Positions 34,850 through 47,300 of a stretch of DNA of 64,000 nucleotides are shown here, in pieces (positions within the stretch are counted from its first letter, which is position 1; the number at the start of each line of letters is the position of its first letter). The stretch is taken from NCBI GenBank assembly GCA_032718475.1, contig JAUCBJ010000503.1, positions 1 through 64,000 on the forward strand, given 5' to 3'. The translations under genes and the position numbers were made by a program. The notes under the pieces were generated by a model. The model was not told where the DNA came from. It did no database searches and saw nothing but the letters and a program-made list of their open reading frames with translations. The DNA comes from Nemertoderma westbladi (Eukaryota; Xenacoelomorpha; Nemertodermatida; Nemertodermatidae).

Positions 34850-37664
34850 CTACTACTACTAGGATCGGCATGCTGCATTGCAGCTGCATTTTTAAGAATG
34901 CTGTGCCGGCTTGTCAACAAAATTGCACCGCCACAACTCCCTATCACCCATGACATTTGCTAGATCATCCGCATCTTTAAGGCCAGTGTCCTTTAAGATG
35001 CGTCTCAAGAAAGTCATGGGCTGTCCACCATGCTTATTCACTCCATGAGGCTGCCAAAGTACAAGATTATGCACTGGCTGGTCCTCACGGCGAAAGCAAT
35101 GTCCTGCAAAGCGGAGGCGATTTTGTTCTAGTGTCAAGCTTGGGGGAACCAATGAGACACCTCCAATGTTATATAGTGTCTGGTTGGAGATGTGTGCATT
35201 GTACTTGACACAATGAACCCGGCGTAGCATTCTTGTGAATGTGCCATCCAGAGATTTGGTGTCCTCAGCAGTTAGAGCCCAGCATGGACTCCCATAGAGG
35301 AGTACTGGAACTACTGCTGCTCTAAATAATCGGACCTTAAGTTTCCGATTAATTCTCGGTGACTTCCAAATCCTGGAAAGCCTATTCAAGGCTGCCCATG
35401 CCTTTCCCTTACGTATTCGAAGGTCCTCACCTGACTTCCGGATCCATGATCCCAGGTAACAGAAGTCGTCCACATGCTCAAGCATACCATCCTTTGAGCT
35501 TATGCTCATCCGATCAGAGACTTGCTGAGGACTTTCAAAGTTAACTGTCAGAATTTTGGTCTTTCTGGAGTTAATAAAAAGACCAACACTAGAAGCAGCA
35601 TGTTCTAATGAGCTGAGGAGCCGTTGGGCTCCCTCTAATGATTCTGAGAGTACTCCTAAGTCATCAGCGAAGTCTAGATCAGTTAGGTACTTGGCAGGAT
35701 TTCCTCGACTTCTGGAGCCAGTAGGTGGAGTTATCATCACCCCATCATCATTATGATGATCTAAGGACATGCGTAGAACATAGTCAACCACAATAATGAA
35801 CAAGAATGGTGCAAGTGTGTCTCCTTGGAGGACGCCCCATAACACTTCAAATGGTTCTGTGTCACCGTCAACAGTAGACACAAATGTTGTCGAACCATCG
35901 TATACTGATCTGATTGCTGCAATAATTTCATCAGGAATCCCATATAATGAAAGTATGCTGAACATACGTGATCGAGAGACTGAATCAAAGGCCTTGAAGA
36001 AGTCAACAAAGATAACAGCCAGATGCCTGTCTTTCTTTTTTGATAATTCTTCAATTATCCTTCTAAGTGCCAAAATGGGCTCCATGGTCCCACGACCTTT
36101 ACGGAACCCATTCTGATTTCCACGGAGCAGTCTCTCAATGGGATCCCTGATGCGATTTAATAGAATCCTATTGTATAGCTTTGCAGCAATCGAGATCAAT
36201 GAGATTCCCCGAAAAGAACCATAGAGTGTTAGGTTGCCCTTCTTGGGAACTGGCACCAACTTATTTGTTTTCATTTCTTGTGGGACTCTTGTTGTACGGT
36301 ACATGTCTACTATGATGGGATAGATGAGCTTTAAACACTCAGGTATTTTAAAGACCTCAGGGGGAACACCATCTACTCCACTGGCACGATTGGTCTTAAT
36401 GCTCTTTGCAGCAGCCTTCACTTCTGCAAAGGAGATATCGCCAATGGGAATATCTGGGAGTACAGACTCAGACACCTTTACTTCTATAAAGTTATCAGGC
36501 AATACCCTGTCATTATTGAGGAGCTTTTCAAAGTGGGCTTTCCAACCATTGAGGCGATCGGCTGGTGATTCAGCCTTAACCTTGGTGGTTGGTTGGCTTT
36601 TCCGCCCAGTAAGCAGATTGATCGATTTCCATGCCTGGGATGATTGCCTGCTGTCGTCAGCATCATTGATGGCATCAACCTGTTGGTTTATTAGCTCCTG
36701 TAGATTAACAGAGTACTGCCTGTTCAGGGACCTAGATGCAGCCTTAACTGCATTCTTGGCCGCTGTAGTCTGTTTGAGTCGGGACTCTTTCTGCGCCTTA
36801 TGAAGGTCATTTCGGCACTTTTGAATTTTGTTGTCAGTCCAGGGGGCCCTTTTCCTGTTTCGAGGGTATACAGGAACTGTTTCTGCAGCTGCTAACTTAA
36901 CTGCTTCTGTAAAGGCAGTATAGCCCTCACAGTGATCTGCCGCCTCAGAGGCAAGAGCCTCATACCTGTTGCTCAGCTGTAGTGTGAAGCTGGATCTCAC
37001 ACTTGGCTGTTGCAACAGAGAGGACCAGTCATGCCGCGGCAAGGCAGATTTCGTTGTTCTGCTAGCACGCAGACTAAGTCTTACCTTGGCCACAAGAAGG
37101 CGGTGATCACTGGAGAAGGGTCGAAGTGTAAATGCATTACAGTCTTGTATAGAGCTCCTGTATTTCCTACGAAACAGAATATGGTCTATCTGGGACTTGT
37201 GACCACTGGGTCCACTATGAGTCCATAGCTTTCCAGTTCGCTTCTTGAACTGGGTTCCAGCCGAAAACAATCCATTTCCAGAGATAAAATCCTGAAGATG
37301 GACAGAATTTCGGTTAACACTATTGCTATAGACCCAGGGCGATGTAGGTGATTGATGCAGACTTGCATTAAAGTCTCCCAGGAATGTTAAGAATGCATGC
37401 TGATCCACTCCATCAGTAGCTGCTTGTAGATTGTGGTAGAAATTTTCCACCTCCTCTACAGGGGCAACACTAGTTGGAGAGTAGCACACAATCAGAACCA
37501 CCTTAGGAAACTTCTTAGCCAGTCTTCCAGAACATGAGAAGTGGCAACGGATGATGCGGTTAGAGATTTGGTCTATTTTGTCCAATGCTGCATGTGCAGT
37601 TGGATTCATCAATAGACCAATTCCACCATTGCCACTATCATCTGCTGACGCGAGGGCGAGTCGC
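34850..37664 (-). mobile_element. LINE copy D: 5'-truncated, coding part intact
   Basis: Non-LTR retrotransposon inserted in the satellite. The 3' end has only about 40 bp after the stop and a (TAG)4 tail, where copies B and C have two. The 5' end is lost within the endonuclease, so it starts mid-gene next to satellite. The word TAGGACCCTCA flanks both ends (34839-34849 and from 37665), consistent with an 11-bp target-site duplication made by target-primed insertion, with the caveat that the word is part of the satellite unit. Confidence 0.92.
34892..37664 (-). CDS. LINE ORF2-type polyprotein: APE endonuclease (partial) and reverse transcriptase
   Basis: One uninterrupted frame of about 924 codons, open at its 5' end into satellite; numbering here starts at the TTG at 37612. 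The endonuclease part (to about 190) shows GGIGLLMNP just before, CYSPT (43-47), LGDFN (78-82) and the catalytic SDH (168-170). A linker rich in basic helices follows. The RT runs from about 400 to 680, with NGFRKGRGT, VDFFKAFDSVSR, QGDTLAPFLF and catalytic FADD near 648. The C-terminal region has the LLYGSPCWAL and RLRFAGHCFRRED-type motifs common after RT in several APE-type LINE clades. Enzyme role: nicks target DNA and copies element RNA into it. The N-terminal end of the endonuclease and any ORF1 are missing, so this copy is unlikely to be autonomous. Clade not assigned; RTE-like or CR1-like are candidates. Confidence 0.9.
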
Positions 37665-40600
37665 CTAGGACCCTCAGATCCTTTATGTACTTACCCAAAG
37701 GACAGTTAGGACCCTCAGCTCCTCTATGTACTCACCGAAACGACAGTTAGGACCCTCAGCTCCTCTATGTACTCACCCAAAGGACAGTTAGGACCCTCAG
37801 CTCCTCTATGTACACACCCAAAGGGACAGTTAGGACCCTCAGTTCCTCTATGTACTCACACAAAGGACAGTTAAGAGTTAGGACCCTCAGCTCCTCTATG
37901 TACACAACCAAAGGGACAGTTAGGACCCCCAGATCCTCTATGTACTCACCCAAAGGAACAGTTAGGACCCTCAGCTCCTCTATGTACTCACCCAAAGGGA
38001 CAGTTAGGTCTCCCAGCTCCTCTATGTACTCACCCAAAGGACAGTTAGGACTCTCAGCTCATCTATGTACTCACCCAAAGGACAGTTAGGACCCTCAGAT
38101 CCTCTATGTACTCACCCAAAGGACAGTTAGGACCCTCAGCTCCTCTATGTACTCACCCAAAGGACAGTTAGGACCCTCAGATCCTCTATGTACTCACCCA
38201 AAGGACAGTTAGGACCCTCAGATCCTCTATGTACTCACCCAAAGGACAGTTAGGACCCTCAGCTCCTCTATGTACTCACCCAAAGGGTCAATTAGGACCC
38301 TCAGATCCTCTATGTACTCACCCAAAGGACAGTTAGGACCCTCAACTCCTCTATGTACTCACCCAAAGGACAGTTAGGACCCTCAGCTCATCTATGTACT
38401 CACCCAAAGGACAGTTAGGACCCTCAGATCCTCTATGTACTCACCCAAAGGACAGTTAGGACCCTCAGCTCCTTTATGTACTTACCCAAAGGACAGTTAG
38501 GACCCTCAGCTCCTCTATGTACTCACCCAAAGGACAGTTAGGACCCTCAGATCCTCTATGTACTCACAGAAAGGACAGTTAGGACCCTCAGATCCTCTAT
38601 GTACTCACCCAAAGGACAGTTAGGACCCTCAGCTCCTCTATGTACTCACCCAAAGGGACAGTTAGGACCCCCAGATCCTCTATGTACTCACCAAAAGGAA
38701 CAGTTAGGACCCTCAGATCCTCTATGTACTCACCCAAAGGGACAGTTAGGTCTCCCAGCTCCTCTATGTACTCACCCAAAGGACAGTTAGGACTCTCAGC
38801 TCATCTATGTACTCACCCAAAGGACAGTTAGGACCCTCAGATCCTCTATGTACTCACCCAAAGGACAGTTAGGACTCTCAGCTCATCTATCTACTCACCC
38901 AAAGGACAGTTAGGACCCTCAGCTCCTCTATGTACTCACCCAGTTAGGACCCTCAGATCCTCTATGTACTCACCCAAAGGACAGTTAGGACCCTCAGCTC
39001 CTTTATGTACTTACCCAAAGGACAGTTAGGACCCTCAGCTCCTCTATGTACTCACCCAAAGGGACAGTTAGGTCTCCCAGCTCCTCTATGTACTCACCCA
39101 AAGGACAGTTAGGACTCTCAGCTCATCTATGTACTCACCCAAAGGACAGTTAGGACCCTCAGATCCTCTATGTACTCACCCAAAGGGACAGTTAGGTCTC
39201 CCAGCTCCTCTATGTACTCACCCAAAGGACAGTTAGGACTCTCAGCTCATCTATGTACTCACCCAAAGGACAGTTAGGACCCTCAGATCCTCTATGTACT
39301 CACCCAAAGGACAGTTAGGACTCTCAGCTCATCTATCTACTCACCCAAAGGACAGTTAGGACCCTCAGATCCTCTATGTACTCACCCAAAGGGACAGTTA
39401 GGTCTCCCAGCTCCTCTATGTACTCACCCAAAGGACAGTTAGGACTCTCAGCTCATCTATGTACTCACCCAAAGGACAGTTAGGACCCTCAGATCCTCTA
39501 TGTACTCACCCAAAGGACAGTTAGACTCTCAGCTCATCTATCTACTCACCTAAAGGACAGTTAGGACCCCCAGATCCTCTATGTACTCACCCAAAGGACA
39601 GTTAGGACTCTCAGCTCATCTATCTACTCACCGAAACGACAGTTAGGACCCTCAGCTCCTTATGTACTCACCCAAAGGACAGTTAGGACCCTCAGCTCAT
39701 CTATGTACTCACCCTAAGGACAGTTAGGACCCTCAGATCCTCTATGTACTCACCCAAAGGACAGTTAGGACCCTCAGCTCCTCTATGTACTCACCCAAAG
39801 GACAGTTAGGAGTTAGGACCCTCAACTCCTCTATTTACTCACCCAAAGGACAGTTAGGGCCCTCAGCTCCTCTATGTACTCACCCAAAGGGACAGTTAGG
39901 TCTCCCAGCTCCTTTATGTACTCATCCAAGGGACAGTTAGGACCCTTAGCTCCTCTATGTACTCACCCAAAGGACAGTTGGGACCCTCAGCTCCTCTATG
40001 TACTCACCCAAAGGGACTGTTTGGTCTCCCAGCTCCTCTATGTACTCACCCAAAGGGTCAATTAGGACCCTCAGCTCCTCTATGTACTCACCCAAAGGGA
40101 TAGTTAGGACCCTCAGCTCCTCTATGTACTCACCCAAAGGGACAGTTAGGTCTCCCAGCTCCTCTATGTAGTCACCCAAGGGACAGTTAGGTCCCTCAGC
40201 TCCACTATGTACTCACCCAAAGGAACACTTAGGTCTCCCAGCTCCTCTATGTACTCACCCAAAGGGACAGTTAGGACCCTCAGCTCCTCTATGTACTCAC
40301 CCAAAGAGACAGTTAGGTCTCCCAGCTCCTCTATGTACTCACCCAAAGGACAGTTAGGACCCTCAGATCATCTATGTACTCACCCAAAGGACAGTTAGGA
40401 CCCTCAGCTCCTCTATGTAGTCAGTCACCCAAGGGACAGTTAGGATCCTCAGCTCCTCTATGTACTCACCCAAAGGGACAGTTAGGACCCTCAGATCATC
40501 TATGTACTCACCCAAAGGACAGTTAGGACCCTCAGCTCCTCTATGTAGTCACCCAAAGGACAGTTAGGACCCTCAGCTCCTCTATGTAGTCAGTCACCCA

Positions 40601-41389
40601 AGGGACAGTTAAGACCCTCAGCTCCTCTATGTACTCACCGAAACGACAGTTAGGACCCTCAGCTCCACTATGTACTTACCCAAAGGACAGTTAGGACCCT
40701 CAGCTCCTCTATGTAGTCAGTCACCCAAGGGACAGTTAAGACCCTCAGCTCCTCTATGTACTCACCGAAACGACAGTTAGGACCCTCAGCTCCACTATGT
40801 ACTTACCCAAAGGACAGTTAGGACCCTCAGCTCCTCTATGTAGTCAGTCACCCAAGGGACAGTTAAGACCCTCAGCTCCTCTATGTACTCACCGAAACGA
40901 CAGTTAGGACCCTCAGCTCCACTATGTACTTACCCAAAGGACAGTTAGGACCCTCAGCTCCTCTATGTACTCACCCAAAGGACAGTTAGGACCCTCAGCT
41001 CCTCTATGTACTCACCCAAAGAGACAGTTAGGTCTCCCAGCTCCTCTATGTACTCACCCAAAGGACAGTTAGGACCCTCAGATCATCTATGTACTCACCC
41101 AAAGGACAGTTAGGACCCTCAGCTCCTCTATGTAGTCAGTCACCCAAGGGACAGTTAAGACCCTCAGCTCCTCTATGTACTCACCGAAACGACAGTTAGG
41201 ACCCTCAGCTCCACTATGTACTTACCCAAACGACAGTTCGGACCCTCAGATCCTCTATGTACTCACCCAAAGGACAGTAAGGACCCTCAGCTCCTCTATG
41301 TACTCACCAAAGGGACAGTTAGGACCCTCAGCTCCTCTATGTACACACCCAAAGGGACAGTTAGGACCCTCAGATCCACTCTGTACTCA
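37665..41389. repeat. 41/42-bp satellite, block 4
   Basis: Mixture of ACCCTCAG, TCTCCCAG and ACTCTCAGCTCATC units. From about 38600 it belongs to the first copy of a large tandem duplication whose second copy starts near 45520 (offset 6921 bp). A 124-bp word pattern with TAGTCAGTCACCCAAGGGAC followed by ACTCACCGAAACGACAG repeats four times at about 40575-41170. Confidence 0.95.
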
Positions 41390-44300
41390 CCCAATGAGAC
41401 TGTTAGGTCTCCCAGCTCCTCTATGTACTCACCCAATGAGACTGTTAGGTCTCCCAGCTCCACTCTGTACTCACCCAATGAAACTGTTAGGTCTCCCAGC
41501 TCCACTCTGTACTCACCCAATGGGAATGTTAGGTCTCCCAGCTCCACTCTGTACTCACTCAATGAGACTGTTAGGTCTCCCAGCTCCTCTATGTACTCAC
41601 CCAAAGGACAGTTAGGTCTCCCAGCTCCTCTATGTACTCACCCAAAGGACAGTTAGGTCTCCCAGCTCCACTATGTACTCACTCAATGAGACTGTTAGGT
41701 TTCCCAGCTCCTCTATGTACTCACCCAAAGGACAGTTAGGACCCTCAGCTCCTCTATGTACACACCCAAAGGGACAGTTAGGACCCTCAGCTCCTCTATG
41801 TACTCACCCAAAGGACAGTTCGGACCCTCAGCTAATCTATGTACTCACCCAAAGGACAGTTAGGACCCTCAGATCCTTTATGTACTTACCCAAAGGACAG
41901 TTAGGACCCTCAGCTCCTCTATGTACTCACCGAAACGACAGTTAGGACCCTCAGCTCCTCTATGTACTCACCCAAAGGACAGTTAGGACCCTCAGCTCCT
42001 CTATGTACACACCCAAAGGGACAGTTAGGACCCTCAGTTCCTCTATGTACTCACACAAAGGACAGTTAAGAGTTAGGACCCTCAGCTCCTCTATGTACAC
42101 AACCAAAGGGACAGTTAGGACCCCCAGATCCTCTATGTACTCACCCAAAGGAACAGTTAGGACCCTCAGCTCCTCTATGTACTCACCCAAAGGGACAGTT
42201 AGGTCTCCCAGCTCCTCTATGTACTCACCCAAAGAGACAGTTAGGTCTCCCAGCTCCTCTATGTACTCACCCAAAGGACAGTTAGGACCCTCAGATCATC
42301 TATGTACTCACCCAAAGGACAGTTAGGACCCTCAGCTCCTCTATGTAGTCAGTCACCCAAGGGACAGTTAAGACCCTCAGCTCCTCTATGTACTCACCGA
42401 AACGACAGTTAGGACCCTCAGCTCCACTATGTACTTACCCAAACGACAGTTCGGACCCTCAGATCCTCTATGTACTCACCCAAAGGACAGTAAGGACCCT
42501 CAGCTCCTCTATGTACTCACCAAAAGGACAGTTAGGACCCTCAGCTCCTCTATGTACACACCCAAAGGGACAGTTAGGACCCTCAGATCCACTCTGTACT
42601 CACCCAATGAGACTGTTAGGTCTCCCAGCTCCTCTATGTACTCACCCAATGAGACTGTTAGGTCTCCCAGCTCCACTCTGTACTCACCCAATGAAACTGT
42701 TAGGTCTCCCAGCTCCACTCTGTACTCACCCAATGGGAATGTTAGGTCTCCCAGCTCCACTCTGTACTCACTCAATGAGACTGTTAGGTCTCCCAGCTCC
42801 TCTATGTACTCACCCAAAGGACAGTTAGGTCTCCCAGCTCCTCTATGTACTCACCCAAAGGACAGTTAGGTCTCCCAGCTCCACTATGTACTCACTCAAT
42901 GAGACTGTTAGGTTTCCCAGCTCCTCTATGTACTCACCCAAAGGACAGTTAGGACCCTCAGCTCCTCTATGTACACACCCAAAGGGACAGTTAGGACCCT
43001 CAGCTCCTCTATGTACTCACCCAAAGGACAGTTCGGACCCTCAGCTAATCTATGTACTCACCCAAAGGACAGTTAGGACCCTCAGATCCTTTATGTACTT
43101 ACCCAAAGGACAGTTAGGACCCTCAGCTCCTCTATGTACTCACCGAAACGACAGTTAGGACCCTCAGCTCCTCTATGTACTCACCCAAAGGACAGTTAGG
43201 ACCCTCAGCTCCTCTATGTACACACCCAAAGGGACAGTTAGGACCCTCAGTTCCTCTATGTACTCACACAAAGGACAGTTAAGAGTTAGGACCCTCAGCT
43301 CCTCTATGTACACAACCAAAGGGACAGTTAGGACCCCCAGATCCTCTATGTACTCACCCAAAGGAACAGTTAGGACCCTCAGCTCCTCTATGTACTCACC
43401 CAAAGGGACAGTTAGGTCTCCCAGCTCCTCTATGTACTCACCCAAAGGACAGTTAGGTCTCCCAGCTCCACTATGTACTCACCCAATGGGAATGTTAGGT
43501 CTCCCAGCTCCACTCTGTACTCACTCAATGAGACTGTTAGGTCTCCCAGCTCCTCTATGTACTCACCCAAAGGACAGTTAGGTCTCCCAGCTCCTCTATG
43601 TACTCACCCAAAGGACAGTTAGGTCTCCCAGCTCCACTCTGTACTCACTCAATGAGACTGTTAGGTCTCCCAGCTCCTCTATGTACTCACCCAAAGGACA
43701 GTTAGGTCTCCCAGCTCCTCTATGTACTCACCCAAAGGACAGTTAGGTCTCCCAGCTCCACTATGTACTCACCCAAAGGACAGTTAGGTCTCCCAGCTCT
43801 ACTCTGTACTCACCCAATGGGAATGTTAGGTCTCCCAGCTCCACTCTGTACTCACCCAATGGGAATGTTAGGTCTCCCAGCTCCACTCTGTACTCACCCA
43901 ATGGGAATGTTAGGTCTCCCAGCTCCACTCTGTACTCACCCAATGAGACAGTTAGGTCTCCCAGCTCCTCTATGTACTCACTCAATGAGACAGTTAGGTC
44001 TCCCAGCTCCTCTATGTACTCAGCCAAAGGAACAGTTAGGACCCTCAGCTCCTCTATGTAGTCACCCAATGGGAATGTTAGGTCTCCCAGCTCCTCTATG
44101 TACTCACCCAATGGGAATGTTAGGTCTCCCAGCTCCTCTATGTACTCACCCAATGGGAATGTTAGGTCTCCCAGCTCCACTCTGTACTCACCCAATGGGA
44201 ATGTTAGGTCTCCCAGCTCCTCTATGTACTCACCCAATGAGACTGTTAGGTCTCCCAGCTCCACTCTGTACTCACCCAATGGGAATGTTAGGTCTCCCAG

Positions 44301-47300
44301 CTCCACTCTGTACTCACCCAATGAGACTGTTAGGTCTCCCAGCTCCTCTATGTACTCACCCAAAGGACAGTTAGGTCTCCCAGCTCCACTCTGTACTCAC
44401 CCAATGGGAATGTTAGGTCTCCCAGCTCCACTCTGTACTCACCCAAAGGACAGTTAGGTCTCCCAGCTCCACTCTGTACTCACCCAAAGGACAGTTAGGT
44501 CTCCCAGCTCCACTCTGTACTCACCCAATGGGAATGTTAGGTCTCCCAGCTCCACTCTGTACTCACCCAATGGGAATGTTAGGTCTCCCAGCTCCACTCT
44601 GTACTCACCCAATGAGACAGTTAGGTCTCCCAGCTCCTCTATGTACTCACTCAATGAGACAGTTAGGTCTCCCAGCTCCTCTATGTACTCAGCCAAAGGA
44701 ACAGTTAGGACCCTCAGCTCCTCTATGTAGTCACCCAATGGGAATGTTAGGTCTCCCAGCTCCTCTATGTACTCACCCAATTAGACTGTTAGGTCTCCCA
44801 GCTCCTCTATGTACTCACTCAATGAGACTGTTAGGTCTCCCAGCTCCACTCTGTACTCACCCAATGGGAATGTTAGGTCTCCCAGCTCCACTCTGTACTC
44901 ACCCAATGAGACTGTTAGGTCTCCCAGCTCCTCTATGTACTCACCCAAAGGACAGTTAGGTCTCCCAGCTCCACTCTGTACTCACCCAATGGGAATGTTA
45001 GGTCTCCCAGCTCCACTCTGTACTCACCCAATGAGACTGTTAGGTCTCCCAGCTCCTCTATGTACTCACTCAAAGGACAGTTAGGTCTCCCAGCTCCACT
45101 CTGTACTCACCCAATGGGAATGTTAGGTCTCCCAGCTCCACTCTGTACTCACCCAATGAGACTGTTAGGTCTCCCAGCTCCTCTATGTACTCAGCCAAAG
45201 GAACAGTTAGGACCCCCAGGTCCTCTATGTAGTCACCCAATGGGAATGTTAGGTCTCCCAGCTCCTCTATGTACTCACCCAAAGGACAGTTAGGTCTCCC
45301 AGCTCCACTCTGTACTCACCCAATGGGAATGTTAGGTCTCCCAGCTCCTCTATGTACTCACTCAATGAGACAGTTAGGTCTCCCAGCTCCTCTATGTACT
45401 CAGCCAAAGGAACAGTTAGGACCCTCAGCTCCTCTATGTAGTCACCCAATGGGAATGTTAGGTCTCCCAGCTCCTCTATGTACTCACCCAATGGGAATGT
45501 TAGGTCTCCCAGCTCCTCTATGTACTCACCCAAAGGACAGTTAGGACCCTCAGCTCCTCTATGTACTCACCCAAAGGGACAGTTAGGACCCCCAGATCCT
45601 CTATGTACTCACCAAAAGGAACAGTTAGGACCCTCAGATCCTCTATGTACTCACCCAAAGGGACAGTTAGGTCTCCCAGCTCCTCTATGTACTCACCCAA
45701 AGGACAGTTAGGACTCTCAGCTCATCTATGTACTCACCCAAAGGACAGTTAGGACCCTCAGATCCTCTATGTACTCACCCAAAGGACAGTTAGGACTCTC
45801 AGCTCATCTATCTACTCACCCAAAGGACAGTTATGACCCTCAGCTCCTCTATGTACTCACCCAGTTAGGACCCTCAGATCCTCTATGTACTCACCCAAAG
45901 GACAGTTAGGACCCTCAGCTCCTTTATGTACTTACCCAAAGGACAGTTAGGACCCTCAGCTCCTCTATGTACTCACCCAAAGGGACAGTTAGGTCTCCCA
46001 GCTCCTCTATGTACTCACCCAAAGGACAGTTAGGACTCTCAGCTCATCTATGTACTCACCCAAAGGACAGTTAGGACCCTCAGATCCTCTATGTACTCAC
46101 CCAAAGGGACAGTTAGGTCTCCCAGCTCCTCTATGTACTCACCCAAAGGACAGTTAGGACTCTCAGCTCATCTATGTACTCACCCAAAGGACAGTTAGGA
46201 CCCTCAGATCCTCTATGTACTCACCCAAAGGACAGTTAGGACTCTCAGCTCATCTATCTACTCACCCAAAGGACAGTTAGGACCCTCAGATCCTCTATGT
46301 ACTCACCCAAAGGGACAGTTAGGTCTCCCAGCTCCTCTATGTACTCACCCAAAGGACAGTTAGGACTCTCAGCTCATCTATGTACTCACCCAAAGGACAG
46401 TTAGGACCCTCAGATCCTCTATGTACTCACCCAAAGGACAGTTAGACTCTCAGCTCATCTATCTACTCACCTAAAGGACAGTTAGGACCCCCAGATCTTC
46501 TATGTACTCACCCAAAGGACAGTTAGGACTCTCAGCTCATCTATCTACTCACCGAAACGACAGTTAGGACCCTCAGCTCCTTATGTACTCACCCAAAGGA
46601 CAGTTAGGACCCTCAGCTCATCTATGTACTCACCCTAAGGACAGTTAGGACCCTCAGATCCTCTATGTACTCACCCAAAGGACAGTTAGGACCCTCAGCT
46701 CCTCTATGTACTCACCCAAAGGACAGTTAGGAGTTAGGACCCTCAACTCCTCTATTTACTCACCCAAAGGACAGTTAGGGCCCTCAGCTCCTCTATGTAC
46801 TCACCCAAAGGGACAGTTAGGTCTCCCAGCTCCTTTATGTACTCATCCAAGGGACAGTTAGGACCCTTAGCTCCTCTATGTACTCACCCAAAGGACAGTT
46901 GGGACCCTCAGCTCCTCTATGTACTCACCCAAAGGGACTGTTTGGTCTCCCAGCTCCTCTATGTACTCACCCAAAGGGTCAATTAGGACCCTCAGCTCCT
47001 CTATGTACTCACCCAAAGGGATAGTTAGGACCCTCAGCTCCTCTATGTACTCACCCAAAGGGACAGTTAGGTCTCCCAGCTCCTCTATGTAGTCACCCAA
47101 GGGACAGTTAGGTCCCTCAGCTCCACTATGTACTCACCCAAAGGAACACTTAGGTCTCCCAGCTCCTCTATGTACTCACCCAAAGGGACAGTTAGGACCC
47201 TCAGCTCCTCTATGTACTCACCCAAAGAGACAGTTAGGTCTCCCAGCTCCTCTATGTACTCACCCAAAGGACAGTTAGGACCCTCAGATCATCTATGTAC

